From: REBR01 sp033721915
Lineage (GTDB): Bacteria; Pseudomonadota; Gammaproteobacteria; Pseudomonadales; Oleiphilaceae
Assembly: GCA_033721915.1 (NCBI GenBank)
Contig: JAWWAC010000011.1
Span: forward strand, 3,388 to 67,387
Direction of reading: 5' to 3'
Length of the DNA: 64,000 nt
Part shown: positions 1 to 8,229 of the stretch, piece after piece
Numbering within the stretch: the first letter of the stretch is position 1
How the letters are laid out: the number at the start of each line of letters is the position of its first letter
Notes under the pieces: generated by a model
What the model was told of the DNA's origin: nothing
The model's input: only the letters and a program-made list of their open reading frames with translations
Databases searched by the model: none
Made by a program: the position numbers and the translations under genes

Positions 1-224
1 TGTCCGGAACTCCGGGAGGGCTCCCGATACTCTCTTCCGGGTTGGCTTGAGGACTGGCTGCCGGAGCGGGGTTGCGGCGCAGCCACGGCGTTTGTGCGCT
101 CAATGATCTTGTCCAGCTCTCCGCGATCCAGCCAGACACCGCGACATTTCGGGCAATAGTCGATTTCGATCCCCTGGCGATCCGCCATCACCAGATTTTC
201 ATCACTGCATATGGGACATTTCAT
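1..224 (-). CDS. TFIIB-type zinc-ribbon protein, C-terminus cut by window edge
   Basis: Read on the minus strand from the ATG at 224, the first residues are MKCPICSDENLVMADR, and a second pair of cysteines lies in DYCPKCRGVWLDRGELDKII. The CPxC...CPxCxGxWLDxGEL pattern is typical of the small zf-TFIIB zinc-ribbon family, which binds one zinc through four cysteines. A GAGGAG ribosome-binding site lies just before the ATG. After about residue 45 the protein becomes a Ser/Pro/Arg-rich tail that runs off the left edge, so 74 codons are visible without a stop. The cellular role of these proteins is not established. It is the first of several minus-strand genes and follows the exchanger gene with about 87 bp between. 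Confidence 0.85.
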   Translation of the reverse strand, partial: MKCPICSDENLVMADRQGIEIDYCPKCRGVWLDRGELDKIIERTNAVAAPQPRSGSQSSSQPGREYREPSRSSG

Positions 225-311
225 TGCTGACTCCTCAGAAACTTTTTGAATTTCTCAATGTTTCCAGACAGTTCCATCCAGACCCGACTGTAAAGCCTGA
301 CGCCCGGCGGG

Positions 312-791
312 TCACGCGGGCCAGAGAAAAAACTCGTAAACCCCGTAAAGCAAAAGCAGCACGCCACCCTCAATCCGGTGCAGAAGCCGCCCTGTGTAGA
401 GCAGGGGAATCAGGATGGCCGTGAAGACAAGCATGGTCACGTAATCGAACGTGGATATGCCGGGTGCACTGATGGGGGAAACAGACGACGCCACGCCCAG
501 TATGCCGAGGATGTTGAACACGTTGGACCCGATCACATTGCCGACCGCGATATCCCCCTGCTGGGAAATGGCCGCCTTGACGCTGACCACCAGTTCCGGG
601 GAACTGGTGCCAAAGGCCACAATCGTCAGGCCCACAACCAGTGGGCTGAGCCCGGCACGCAATGCCAGTGCGGAGCTGCCTCTGACCAGGCCCTCCGCCC
701 CCGCGAACAGCAGGGCGAGTGCGAGGGCAATCCATACAAGGTCAATCATCATCTGAAACACCATCTCCGTTTCAGCGACAACGTACTCCAT
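312..791 (-). CDS. half-size Na+/Ca2+ exchanger (CaCA family), single alpha-repeat
   Basis: Membrane protein of at most 159 residues. It carries one complete exchanger alpha-repeat: the GTSSPELVVSV motif with the ion-liganding glutamate, then GNVIGSNVFNILGILG, in four to five predicted membrane helices. Bacterial calcium/sodium antiporters such as YrbG are normally about 320 residues with two inverted repeats. Here the frame stops after one repeat and no second half follows before the zinc-ribbon gene. It could be a natural half-exchanger working as a dimer or a truncated gene. The start is uncertain: the first ATG is at 791, while ATGs at 764 and 752 lie after or within a GGAG sequence. Confidence 0.75.
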   Translation of the reverse strand: MEYVVAETEMVFQMMIDLVWIALALALLFAGAEGLVRGSSALALRAGLSPLVVGLTIVAFGTSSPELVVSVKAAISQQGDIAVGNVIGSNVFNILGILGVASSVSPISAPGISTFDYVTMLVFTAILIPLLYTGRLLHRIEGGVLLLLYGVYEFFLWPA

Positions 792-904
792 GCCTGCCAG
801 CTTTCCCGGAAGCAGACAGTGGCTGGATCCCGTGGGGCGATATCCAATATACGGCCAATCCCCATAACCCTGCCACAGGAATCGCCAGCACGATTGAAAG
901 CTCG

Positions 905-1204
905 TTAACCCCCTAGTTCAAGATCTTCCCGAATTACCTCCGGATGGCGAAAAGCAATTTCAATCAGAGCCTGTGCCGGACCTGATGGCTTGCGCCGACC
1001 CTGCTCCCACTCCTGCAAAGTCCGGGGTGAAATATGAAGCACCTGCGCAAATTCCCGTTGGCTCAACCCGGTTCTACTGCGTGCCTCTGCTACCTCATTG
1101 GGTTCTACACGACTAACGCGCGCAGCCTTACCCGCCTTCATCTCCTTGACGGATTGGAGCAGTTTTTGGCCAAGCTCCTCAGCACTCAGAGTATCGTCAC
1201 TCAT
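905..1204 (-). CDS. higA: HigA-type antitoxin, XRE helix-turn-helix
   Basis: A 99-residue protein with a C-terminal Cro/XRE DNA-binding domain: residues from about 45 on include ARSRTGLSQREFAQVLHIS followed by PRTLQEWEQGRRKPSGPA. It is the neutralising and autorepressing partner of the RelE-like toxin encoded just upstream. I chose the ATG at 1204 (MSDDTLS) because it overlaps the toxin stop by 8 nt, a usual coupling in such pairs. An upstream ATG at 1219 would add five residues. Toxin-first order is the HigBA arrangement. Family assignment is by sequence pattern only. Confidence 0.85.
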   Translation of the reverse strand: MSDDTLSAEELGQKLLQSVKEMKAGKAARVSRVEPNEVAEARSRTGLSQREFAQVLHISPRTLQEWEQGRRKPSGPAQALIEIAFRHPEVIREDLELGG

Positions 1205-1511
1205 TTTCCAGTACCTCACGAATTGACTTCAGGATGTGCGCGGGTATGTTCCCCTTCACGGCCCTTTTGTAAATCACCAACAGCCAGATCTGGCCATTTG
1301 ACAGTCGGGTGAAGTAAATAACTCGCACTCCACCGCGTTTCCCTGAGCCCGCAACGGACCAACGAGCCTTTCTACATCCACCGCTACCAGGAATGGGATC
1401 GCCTGCTTCCGGATTGGCTGCCAGCCAAGCGAAGAAAGCACTTCGTTCTTCTTCAGACCAGATTTTCCGGGCGTCTGCTTCAAATGTAGGGGTTTCGATG
1501 ACCCTGTACAT
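1197..1511 (-). CDS. higB: RelE/HigB-family toxin
   Basis: A 104-residue basic protein of the RelE/HigB mRNA-interferase superfamily, expected to cut mRNA on the ribosome. The visible family pattern is an N-terminal FEADARKIWSEEERSAF helix region, then a GSGGCRKARW segment, KRGGVRVIYF and the hydrophobic LLVIYKRAVKGNI strand. This resembles the COG4737 / HigB-2 subgroup. It starts with ATG at 1511 and ends inside the antitoxin gene. The pair is transcribed leftwards as a two-gene operon. Confidence 0.85.
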   Translation of the reverse strand: MYRVIETPTFEADARKIWSEEERSAFFAWLAANPEAGDPIPGSGGCRKARWSVAGSGKRGGVRVIYFTRLSNGQIWLLVIYKRAVKGNIPAHILKSIREVLENE

Positions 1512-1834
1512 GGCGAACAGTATACGTCATTGACGGATACCGGCAAGAGTGCCGCTGGCGAGGATGTGAACAAGGTCGAAACACTTGAGGGATGGCCCCC
1601 GGATTCCTACCAGCCTCTCCGATACGAGTAGGCGCTGGGGTTAAAGCCGCTTCTATGATGCCGATTCAAAGCAGATCAAATCCACGTCTGCGGCCTGGTT
1701 CCTGCTGAAGACTATGATCTGGGTGCGGGTAAGCGCAGCCTGGTGCCCGGAGGTAAGCTGGATAGTACCTATCTCATCACGGTCCCGACGGTGCTCCATG
1801 GGACGAATTAAACCGGCTGCGAAACCGGATTGAA
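1512..1834. other. 323-bp non-coding stretch between two toxin-antitoxin modules; probable gene debris
   Basis: No start codon with a ribosome-binding site opens a convincing gene here. The plus strand has two short overlapping open stretches: one around 1670-1810 that stops at a TAA, and one in the next frame from about 1790 to 1909 reading APWDELNRLRNRIES. They look like a decayed, frameshifted gene. I do not recognise the family. A minus-strand frame of 61 codons at 1653-1838 has no family resemblance or good ribosome-binding site and is not called. Confidence 0.4.
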
Positions 1835-2101
1835 TCAATTCTGCTCAAGTTCCTCACGAAGTACGCGCCTCAGGGTGTCTTCATCCAAAGGCTGGGAACC
1901 GATTACTGACCGTAGAGCCTGATTGATCAGGGTCTGGTATCCGATGCCCTCGGCGTTTGCCTTGGCCCGGAAGGCCATTAACACATCGTTGTCCAGATTG
2001 ATCGTGATGCGACTTTTTCCCTCAGCCTGCTCCTGGAGCTTGGCAAGATGAGGAATGTCCCTGGCTCGCTTGGATTTGGAGAAATCGTAATTCTTACGCA
2101 T
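1835..2101 (-). CDS. brnA: BrnA-type antitoxin
   Basis: An 88-residue protein. Its central ITINLDNDVLMAFRAKA and GYQTLINQALRSVIG segments match the ribbon-helix-helix region of BrnA (COG3514) antitoxins. It should neutralise BrnT and repress the operon. The ATG at 2101 overlaps the end of the toxin gene by 8 nt, and the basic N-terminus (KNYDFSKSKRARDIP) is typical of the family. It is the second toxin-antitoxin pair in 1.5 kb, in the same orientation as the first. Confidence 0.9.
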   Translation of the reverse strand: MRKNYDFSKSKRARDIPHLAKLQEQAEGKSRITINLDNDVLMAFRAKANAEGIGYQTLINQALRSVIGSQPLDEDTLRRVLREELEQN

Positions 2102-2366
2102 AGTACCCGCCCTCTTTGCGAGTGGCTTTTCGTGCAGAGATAAGGCGTATGATGTCCTCGCCTCGCAATGTATAGACCACCGTCAATAGGCGCGGACGAG
2201 AACTCATACCAACGAGTACCCGCCTTGGCTCATCATCCGAATCTGGATCCTCGTGAGCCAGCGCCCTCGGATCAAACAAAGCGGTTGCCGCCTCCTCGAA
2301 GCTGACGCCATGCTTCTTGAGGTTCATTGCAGCCTTGTTTGGATCCCATAGGATTTGGATATGCAT
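2094..2366 (-). CDS. brnT: BrnT-type ribonuclease toxin
   Basis: A 90-residue protein with the whole BrnT signature: an initial WDPNKAAMNLKKHGVSFEEA, then FDPRALAHEDPDSDDEPR, VLVGMSSRPRLLTVVYT and the terminal IRLISARKATRKE. BrnT toxins are RelE-fold RNases that inhibit translation. The gene starts with ATG at 2366 and is co-transcribed with brnA. A 15-bp direct repeat at 2404-2433 lies upstream and could serve as an operator, though this is inference. Confidence 0.93.
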   Translation of the reverse strand: MHIQILWDPNKAAMNLKKHGVSFEEAATALFDPRALAHEDPDSDDEPRRVLVGMSSRPRLLTVVYTLRGEDIIRLISARKATRKEGGYYA

Positions 2367-2403
2367 TCAGTGTGCATATAGCGCCCTGGCATTGCAACTT
2401 GTG

Positions 2404-2444
2404 GTGCATGTCATTGGGGTGCATGTCATTGGGGTGCCTGTCCC
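2404..2444 (-). repeat. 15-bp tandem repeat plus one GTGCCTGTCCC copy upstream of brnT
   Basis: The unit GTGCATGTCATTGGG occurs twice in perfect tandem (2404-2418, 2419-2433). It is followed at once by GTGCCTGTCCC (2434-2444), itself similar to the start of the unit. This is 38-78 bp upstream of the brnT start. It may be a binding site for the BrnA autorepressor, or a degenerate cluster of the dispersed GTGCCTGTCCC motif seen throughout the window. The sequence cannot separate these. Confidence 0.7.
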
Positions 2445-2643
2445 GAAATGCCCCTAAGAGATGCAGAGAGGTTTTGCTATCACAAGAGTGGGGAGAGCTG
2501 GCCTTTGAGAAAAGGGCAAATTTCATGGGCTGTAAATTTGCAAAACGGTGAGTTTAGCTGAGGAAAATTCTGGCTTTATGAAGCGCCCACGACGGCATCC
2601 CTGAAGAACACTCAGAAACCAAAACAAAGAAAGGGAAAAATAA

Positions 2644-2720
2644 TGGTCGGCGTGGCAGGACTCGAACCTGCGACCCCCTCGTCCCGAACGAGGTGCGCTA
2701 CCAGACTGCGCCACACGCCG
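2644..2720 (-). tRNA. tRNA-Pro (anticodon CGG)
   Basis: The minus strand folds as a complete 77-nt tRNA: a 7-bp acceptor stem CGGCGTG/CACGCCG, a D-arm with GGCGCAGTCTGGTAGCGC, the anticodon stem-loop CCTCG-TTCGGGA-CGAGG and a T-arm with GGTTCGAGTCC. The CCA end is encoded. The loop TTCGGGA places CGG at positions 34-36, so it reads the proline codon CCG. Confidence 0.97.
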
Positions 2721-2812
2721 CTTGCAGGCCGCTCATTATACATAAGCGGCCCGGGATTGCTAACCCTGAATGGCCCCCTGCCCGGGGCGGGCGGAAGGCG
2801 TTGTCAGGGGTC

Positions 2813-4900
2813 TTAACCGGCGTTGCCGGAGGGCAGCAGGCCGATGTCGGCGACCTGCAGGAACAGCTGGCGCACGCGCTGGAGCAGGGCCAGTCGGTTG
2901 CGTTTCAGGGCCGGGTCTTCGGCCATGACCATGACCTGGTCGAAGAAGCGGTCGATGGGCTGTTGCAGTTCGGCCAGTGAGCGCAGACCCTGGTCGTAGT
3001 CGCCCTGGTCGAACAGGGGCTGCACTTTCTGCTCCTGTTGTTCCAGTGCCTGGTAAAGGGCCTTCTCCGGGGCCTCCTGCAAGGCGTCCGGGTGGACGCT
3101 GAGGGTCTCCGGGGTGTCGGACTGCTTGGCCAGGATGTTGGCCACCCGCTTGTTGGCGGCGGCCAGTGCCTGGGCTTCCGGCAGCTGGCGGAAGCTGTTG
3201 ACGGCTTCCACGCGCTGGTGGAAGTCCAGTGGTCTGGTGGGGCGACGTGCGTGCACGGCCAGGTAAACCTCGGCGGGGATGCCCTGCTCTTCGTAGATGG
3301 CCCGGAAACGCTCCAGCAGGTAGTCCACCACCTTGTCCACGGTGTCGGTCTGGGTGAGGCAGTCGAAGCCGGCCTCGGCCCAGCGGCACAGTGTGTCCAG
3401 GTCCAGCGGCAGCTGGCGTTCCACCAGGATGCGCAGCACCCCCAGTGCGGAGCGGCGCAGTGCGAAGGGGTCCCGGGTACCGGTGGGGGGCTGGTTGATG
3501 CCGAACAGGCCCACCAGCGAGTCCAGCCGGTCCGCCAGTGCCAGTGCGGCGCCGGTGTCGGTGATGGGCAGCTGGTCGCCGGCGAAACGGGGCAGATACT
3601 GCTCGTTCATGGCCAGTGCCAGCTCTTCCGGCTCGCCGTCGTGGCGTGCGTAGTACTGGCCCATGGTGCCCTGCAGGTCGGTGAACTCCAGCACCATTTC
3701 AGTGACCAGGTCGGTCTTGGCCAGCATGGCGGCGCGGCGTGCCAGCGGGGCGTCAGTGCCCAGGGCATCGGCGATCTTCTCCGCCAGTGCGGCCACCCGC
3801 TCGCTCTTGTCGTGGATGCTGCCCAGTGTTTTCTGGAAGACGATGGGCCTGAGCTGTTCCACCCGGTTGGCCAGTGGGGTCTTCAGGTCCGTCTCGTAGA
3901 AAAAGGCGGCGTCCGCCAGTCTCGGACGGATGACCTTTTCGTTGCCCTCGATCACCGCCTGCGGGTCCTTGCTGTCGATATTGGCCACGGTGATGAAGTG
4001 GGGCAGCATGCGCCCTTCCTTGTCCAGCACGTGGAAGTACTTCTGGTGCTCCTTCATGGAGGAGACCAGTGCCTCGGCGGGCACCTGCAGGAAGCGCTCC
4101 TCGAACTGGCCCAGCAGTGGCACGGGCCACTCGTTCAGGGCGGTGACCTCGTCCAGCAGGTCCGGGTCGATGACCGCCTCGCCGCCGGTCTTCTCACGGG
4201 CCAGTGCCTGGACCCCTTCCCGGATCAGTTCACGGCGCCTGGCGAAGTCCGCCAGCACAAAGCCCTGCTGCTCCAGCACCAGTTCGTAGTCCGCCGGTGT
4301 GGAGATCATCAGTGCCTGTGGGTTGTGAAAGCGGTGGCCACGGGTCTCGTGTCCGGCGCTGCGGCCGAGGATCTCGCAGGGGACCACCTGGGGGCCGAAC
4401 AGCATCAGCACCCAGTGCACCGGGCACACAAACTCCTCACGGGAGGCGCCCCAGCGCATGCGCTTGGGGATGGGCAGTCCGTTGAGTGACTCCCGCACGA
4501 TCTCAGGCAGCAGCTCAACGGTGTCACGGCCTTTTTCCAGGCCCCGGTACACCAGCCAGGCGCCCTTGTCCGTCTCCATGGTGTCCAGCTGGTCCGGTGT
4601 CACCCCCAGTGAGCCGGCAAAGCCCTGCAGTGCCTTGGTGGGGTTGCCGGCGTCATCGAAGGCGGCCTTGACGGCAGGGCCGCGTTTTTCAAAGGGCTTG
4701 TCCGGCTGGGCATCGCTCAGGCCCTCCACCCGCACGGCCAGTCGCCGTGGTGCGGCAAAGGCCCTGACCGCGCCGAATTCCAGCCCTGCCTGCTTAAGGC
4801 GTTGTTCAATGCCGTCGGTGAAGGCGGCGGACAGGCCGGTCAGCGCCTTGGGTGGCAGCTCTTCGGTGCCGATTTCTACCAGAAAATCCTGGGCGCTCAT
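2813..4900 (-). CDS. glyS: glycyl-tRNA synthetase beta subunit
   Basis: Beta subunit of the heterotetrameric alpha2beta2 glycyl-tRNA synthetase, which charges tRNA-Gly. The protein begins MSAQDFLVEIGTEELPPKAL, the family's conserved N-terminus, and has 695 residues against 689 in E. coli. The C-terminal part (about 590 on) holds the DALR-type anticodon-binding region. The ATG at 4900 overlaps the glyQ stop in an ATGA junction, showing translational coupling for balanced subunits. Upstream in-frame starts to 4948 lie inside glyQ and are unlikely. Confidence 0.97.
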   Translation of the reverse strand: MSAQDFLVEIGTEELPPKALTGLSAAFTDGIEQRLKQAGLEFGAVRAFAAPRRLAVRVEGLSDAQPDKPFEKRGPAVKAAFDDAGNPTKALQGFAGSLGVTPDQLDTMETDKGAWLVYRGLEKGRDTVELLPEIVRESLNGLPIPKRMRWGASREEFVCPVHWVLMLFGPQVVPCEILGRSAGHETRGHRFHNPQALMISTPADYELVLEQQGFVLADFARRRELIREGVQALAREKTGGEAVIDPDLLDEVTALNEWPVPLLGQFEERFLQVPAEALVSSMKEHQKYFHVLDKEGRMLPHFITVANIDSKDPQAVIEGNEKVIRPRLADAAFFYETDLKTPLANRVEQLRPIVFQKTLGSIHDKSERVAALAEKIADALGTDAPLARRAAMLAKTDLVTEMVLEFTDLQGTMGQYYARHDGEPEELALAMNEQYLPRFAGDQLPITDTGAALALADRLDSLVGLFGINQPPTGTRDPFALRRSALGVLRILVERQLPLDLDTLCRWAEAGFDCLTQTDTVDKVVDYLLERFRAIYEEQGIPAEVYLAVHARRPTRPLDFHQRVEAVNSFRQLPEAQALAAANKRVANILAKQSDTPETLSVHPDALQEAPEKALYQALEQQEQKVQPLFDQGDYDQGLRSLAELQQPIDRFFDQVMVMAEDPALKRNRLALLQRVRQLFLQVADIGLLPSGNAG

Positions 4901-5868
4901 GAGGCCTCCCCTTTTGTGTTGTCGGCTTTCTCCAGTGCCGCCAGGCACTCCTTGCGCAGCGCTTCATCGGCCATGGGGAAGCCCAGCTCACGTCGCCGCT
5001 CGTGGTAAGCGCCGGCCACGGCGCGGGCCAGTGTGCGCACACGGAGGATAAAACGCTGGCGCTCGGTGACGGAAATGGCGTGGCGGGCGTCCAGCAGGTT
5101 GAAGGTGTGGCTGGCCTTGAGCACCTGCTCGTAGGCGGGCAGTGGCAGGTTGATGTCGATCAGCCGCTGGCTTTCCCGCTCGTACTCGTCAAAGGCCTTG
5201 AAGAGGAAGTCGGTGTTGGCCTGCTCGAAGTTGTAGGCGGACATTTCCACCTCGTTCTGGTGGAAGACGTCGCCGTAGGTGACGTCACCGTCCGGGTCAC
5301 GGGTCCAGACCAGGTCGTAGACGCTGTCCACCCCCTGCAGGTACATGGCGATGCGCTCAAGACCATAGGTGAGCTCACCGGTGACCGGGTAGCACTCGAT
5401 GCCCCCCACCTGCTGGAAGTAGGTGAACTGGGTCACCTCCATGCCGTTGAGCCAGATCTCCCAGCCCAGTCCCCAGGCGCCCAGTGTGGGGGACTCCCAG
5501 TTGTCTTCCACAAAGCGGATGTCGTGCACCAGCGGGTCCAGTCCCAGTGCCCGCAGTGAGTCCAGGTACAGCTCCTGGATGTCGTCCGGTGAGGGCTTGA
5601 GTACCACCTGGAACTGGTAATAGTGCTGCAGGCGGTTGGGGTTCTCGCCGTAGCGGCCGTCCGTTGGGCGGCGGCTGGGCTGCACATAGGCGGACTTCCA
5701 GCGCTCGGGGCCGATGGCCCGCAGGAAGGTGGCCGGGTGGAAGGTGCCGGCCCCCACTTCCATGTCCAGCGGTTGCAAAACGACGCAGCCCTTGTCGGCC
5801 CAGTATTGTTGCAGGGCCAGTATCAGGCCCTGAAAGGTGGTGATGTCGGGTTTCGCCAGCTCTGTCAC
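4897..5868 (-). CDS. glyQ: glycyl-tRNA synthetase alpha subunit
   Basis: Catalytic class II subunit. The highly conserved blocks are present: TFQGLILALQQYWADKGC, QPLDMEVGAGTFHP, SRRPTDGRYGENPNRLQHYY, DNWESPTLGAWGLGWE and GVDSVYDLVW. No in-frame ATG lies near the family start. I place the start at the GTG at 5868 (VTELAKPDITTFQG) because AGGTGA precedes it by five bases. The GTG at 5877 is an alternative, and the far upstream ATG at 5952 would add an unlikely basic extension. The length is about 323 residues against 303 in E. coli. It is the first gene of the glyQS operon and diverges from the acyltransferase gene. Confidence 0.95.
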   Translation of the reverse strand: MTELAKPDITTFQGLILALQQYWADKGCVVLQPLDMEVGAGTFHPATFLRAIGPERWKSAYVQPSRRPTDGRYGENPNRLQHYYQFQVVLKPSPDDIQELYLDSLRALGLDPLVHDIRFVEDNWESPTLGAWGLGWEIWLNGMEVTQFTYFQQVGGIECYPVTGELTYGLERIAMYLQGVDSVYDLVWTRDPDGDVTYGDVFHQNEVEMSAYNFEQANTDFLFKAFDEYERESQRLIDINLPLPAYEQVLKASHTFNLLDARHAISVTERQRFILRVRTLARAVAGAYHERRRELGFPMADEALRKECLAALEKADNTKGEAS

Positions 5869-5975
5869 GGGGGTCACCTGGTGCTGTTGGGGTCGAGGGG
5901 GCGCACAGCGCCTCCTGCATTCGAGTAAGCGGCGTATTATACTCCCCTGCACCGAAAGTTTCGAAGTTGGGATTT

Positions 5976-6881
5976 ATGAAAGCACTGCGAATGGTTCTGA
6001 TAAGGGCCGGCCTGTCCGGGTTCAGCCGACTGCCCTTTGCCTGGGGACAGGCACTGGGGGCCTTTTTCGGGCGTCTGGCCTGGTGGTTCGGCGGGCGCTC
6101 ACGGCAGGTCACGGAGGCCAATCTGGCCGTTGCCTTTCCAGAGCAGACACCGCAGCAGCGCCGTGCCCTGGCGCACCGCAGCCTGGCGGAGACAGGGCGC
6201 ACCGTGGCGGAGATTGCCTATATGTGGGAGCGGCCCGTCCCACAGTGCCTGTCCCTGATCCGCGAGGTGGACGGGCAGCACTGGGTGGATGAGGCCAGGG
6301 AGGCCGGTACCGGCCTGTTGCTGCTGGCCCCTCACCTGGGCAACTGGGAGCTGACGGGTCTGTATTTTGCCGAGCACTTCAGTATGGCGGCCCTGTACAG
6401 CCCGCCCAACCTGCCAGAGATGGAGGCCTATATGTCACGGGTGCGTGGCCGCTCCGGCTCCGAGCTGGTGCGGGCCGACCGGCGCGGTGTACTGCGGCTG
6501 TTCACCCTGCTGCGCAACGGCGGCGTGGTGGGCATACTGCCGGACCAGAACCCCCAGCCGGAGGGCGGCGAGTTTGCCCCCTTCTTTGGCATCGAGATCC
6601 TCACCATGAAGCTGGCTTCCAGGCTGGTGAACAAGACCGGGGCCCGGGGGCTGATTACCTGGGCCGAGCGGCTGCCCGGCGGCCAGGGCTTCCGGCTGTT
6701 GATCCGCCCGGTGGATGAGCGGGTCTACAGCGAGGACCTGGCCACCTCCGTGGCCGGGGTCAATGCCAGTGTGGAACAGGCGGTGCGCACCGCCCCCGCC
6801 CAGTACCAGTGGGAGTACAAGCGCTTCAAACGCCGCCCCGCCGGGCAGCCCCATGTCTATGACAAGGGGCGCGTCTGTTAG
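5976..6881 (+). CDS. LpxL/HtrB-family lysophospholipid (lipid A) acyltransferase
   Basis: A 301-residue inner-membrane-associated acyltransferase of the LpxL/LpxM family, which adds a secondary acyl chain to lipid A precursors. An N-terminal hydrophobic segment is followed by the catalytic H(x4)E motif in APHLGNWELTG (His120, Glu125) and a GILPDQNP block. Its place beside glyQ matches P. aeruginosa PA0011, a secondary lipid A acyltransferase. The start is the ATG at 5976; a TTG nine bases earlier is also in frame. Two copies of the dispersed GACAGGCAC core lie inside the coding region (6046 on this strand, 6245 on the other). Confidence 0.9.
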   Translation: MKALRMVLIRAGLSGFSRLPFAWGQALGAFFGRLAWWFGGRSRQVTEANLAVAFPEQTPQQRRALAHRSLAETGRTVAEIAYMWERPVPQCLSLIREVDGQHWVDEAREAGTGLLLLAPHLGNWELTGLYFAEHFSMAALYSPPNLPEMEAYMSRVRGRSGSELVRADRRGVLRLFTLLRNGGVVGILPDQNPQPEGGEFAPFFGIEILTMKLASRLVNKTGARGLITWAERLPGGQGFRLLIRPVDERVYSEDLATSVAGVNASVEQAVRTAPAQYQWEYKRFKRRPAGQPHVYDKGRVC

Positions 6882-6963
6882 CCCATTAGGCAGCTAATGA
6901 TCTTTGTCTTATGATGACTCCATTGCGCTGAACAACAAAAAAACGCGTTCCGGGAGTCCCGTC

Positions 6964-8229
6964 ATGAACCTTGTGCTCTACGCCATTCCGGCTTTTGTGG
7001 TGCTGTTGCTGATTGAGCTGTACGCGGATTACCGCTGCCGTACCGGCTACTACCGCACCAACGATGCCATTGCCTCACTCAGCACTGGCATACTGAACCA
7101 GACCATGGGTTTCGCCACCAAATTTGCCGGTTTTCTGGCCTATATCAGTCTCTGGCAGCTGCTGCCCCACCCGGAACTGGCCATGAACCCCTGGCTGTGG
7201 GTGGCGGCCTTTGTCATCTACGACTTCTGCTATTACTGGAAACACCGCTGCCAGCACCAGATCAATGTGCTCTGGGGCATTCATGTGGTGCATCACCAGA
7301 GTGAGGAGTACAACCTCACCACAGCACTGCGTCAGCCCTTTAACGGCTTTCTTGTCGGTGCCCTGTTCTATCTGCCGATGCTGTTTATGGGGTTTCCGCC
7401 GGAGGTGGTGATCACCGTCGGTTCACTGAACCTGATCTACCAGTACTGGGTGCATACCCGTTTTATCGGCCATCTCGGGCTGTTTGAGTGGTTTTTTGTC
7501 ACGCCCATGAACCACCGGGTGCACCACGCCATCAACGACCCCTATATTGACAAGAACTTCGGCGGTGTCTTCATCCTCTGGGACCGGCTCTTTGGCACCT
7601 ACCAGGCGGAGCTTGAAGAGGAACCCTGCGCCTACGGGGTGCGCAAGCCACTGCACAGCTGGAACCCCTTCTTTGCCAACTGGCATGTGCACTGGCAGCT
7701 GTTGCAGGACGCCTGGCACGCACGGCGCTGGCGGGACAAGCTGCGACTGTGGTTCATGCCCACCGGCTGGCGCCCCGAGGATGTGGCACGGGACTACCCG
7801 CTGCCCCGCTGCCTGCCAGAGACCCAGCGCAAGTACGACAAGGCACCGGCCGGACCACTGGTGGCGGCGGTGGTGGCGCTGCATCTGCTGCTGATGGGCT
7901 ATACCCTGTGGTTTCTGTTTGTGGCCATGAACGAATCCTTCGCCACCTCGGCACTGCACTTTATCCCACTGGGTGGCGGGCTCTGGATGAATGCTCGCCT
8001 GCTCGATCAGCGCTCCGGCGCCGCTCCCATGGCGGTGCTGTTCTGGTTGGGTTGTGCCGCTCTGCCCTGGCTGGAGGGTGTCTGGCACGGCAGTAGCTGG
8101 CTGCTGCCGACGGGGGCCACTGTGCTGATCGCCGCCGTGGTGGCGGCGGGTCTGTTGCTGGCCATGGTGCTCGGCACGGCCAGGGAGCCCGCAAAGGCAC
8201 CTGCTGGCGGGGCGCCGGCCGGGGATTAA
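6964..8229 (+). CDS. fatty acid hydroxylase / sterol desaturase-superfamily membrane protein
   Basis: A 421-residue polytopic membrane protein of the di-iron fatty-acid hydroxylase superfamily. Histidine clusters are in the expected order: HRCQH (94-98), HVVHH (107-111) and HRVHH (184-188). The family includes alkylglycerol monooxygenase and sterol desaturases; the substrate here is unknown. The last 110 residues form extra membrane helices, and a Pro/Ala-rich tail follows. A GGGAG ribosome-binding site supports the ATG at 6964 rather than an in-frame TTG at 6904. Its 3' end overlaps the convergent lipoprotein gene by 4 bp. Confidence 0.9.
   Translation: MNLVLYAIPAFVVLLLIELYADYRCRTGYYRTNDAIASLSTGILNQTMGFATKFAGFLAYISLWQLLPHPELAMNPWLWVAAFVIYDFCYYWKHRCQHQINVLWGIHVVHHQSEEYNLTTALRQPFNGFLVGALFYLPMLFMGFPPEVVITVGSLNLIYQYWVHTRFIGHLGLFEWFFVTPMNHRVHHAINDPYIDKNFGGVFILWDRLFGTYQAELEEEPCAYGVRKPLHSWNPFFANWHVHWQLLQDAWHARRWRDKLRLWFMPTGWRPEDVARDYPLPRCLPETQRKYDKAPAGPLVAAVVALHLLLMGYTLWFLFVAMNESFATSALHFIPLGGGLWMNARLLDQRSGAAPMAVLFWLGCAALPWLEGVWHGSSWLLPTGATVLIAAVVAAGLLLAMVLGTAREPAKAPAGGAPAGD

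Noticed and set aside
1653..1838. 61-codon minus-strand gene
   Set aside because: No family resemblance, no convincing ribosome-binding site, and it ends inside gene debris.
2272..2640. Several short frames between brnT and tRNA-Pro
   Set aside because: All overlap the brnT leader repeats or lack start signals; nothing recognisable.
3038..4489. 483-codon plus-strand frame opposite glyS
   Set aside because: Antisense shadow of a highly conserved gene; composition (Gly/His/Val/Gln) reflects the complementary codons.
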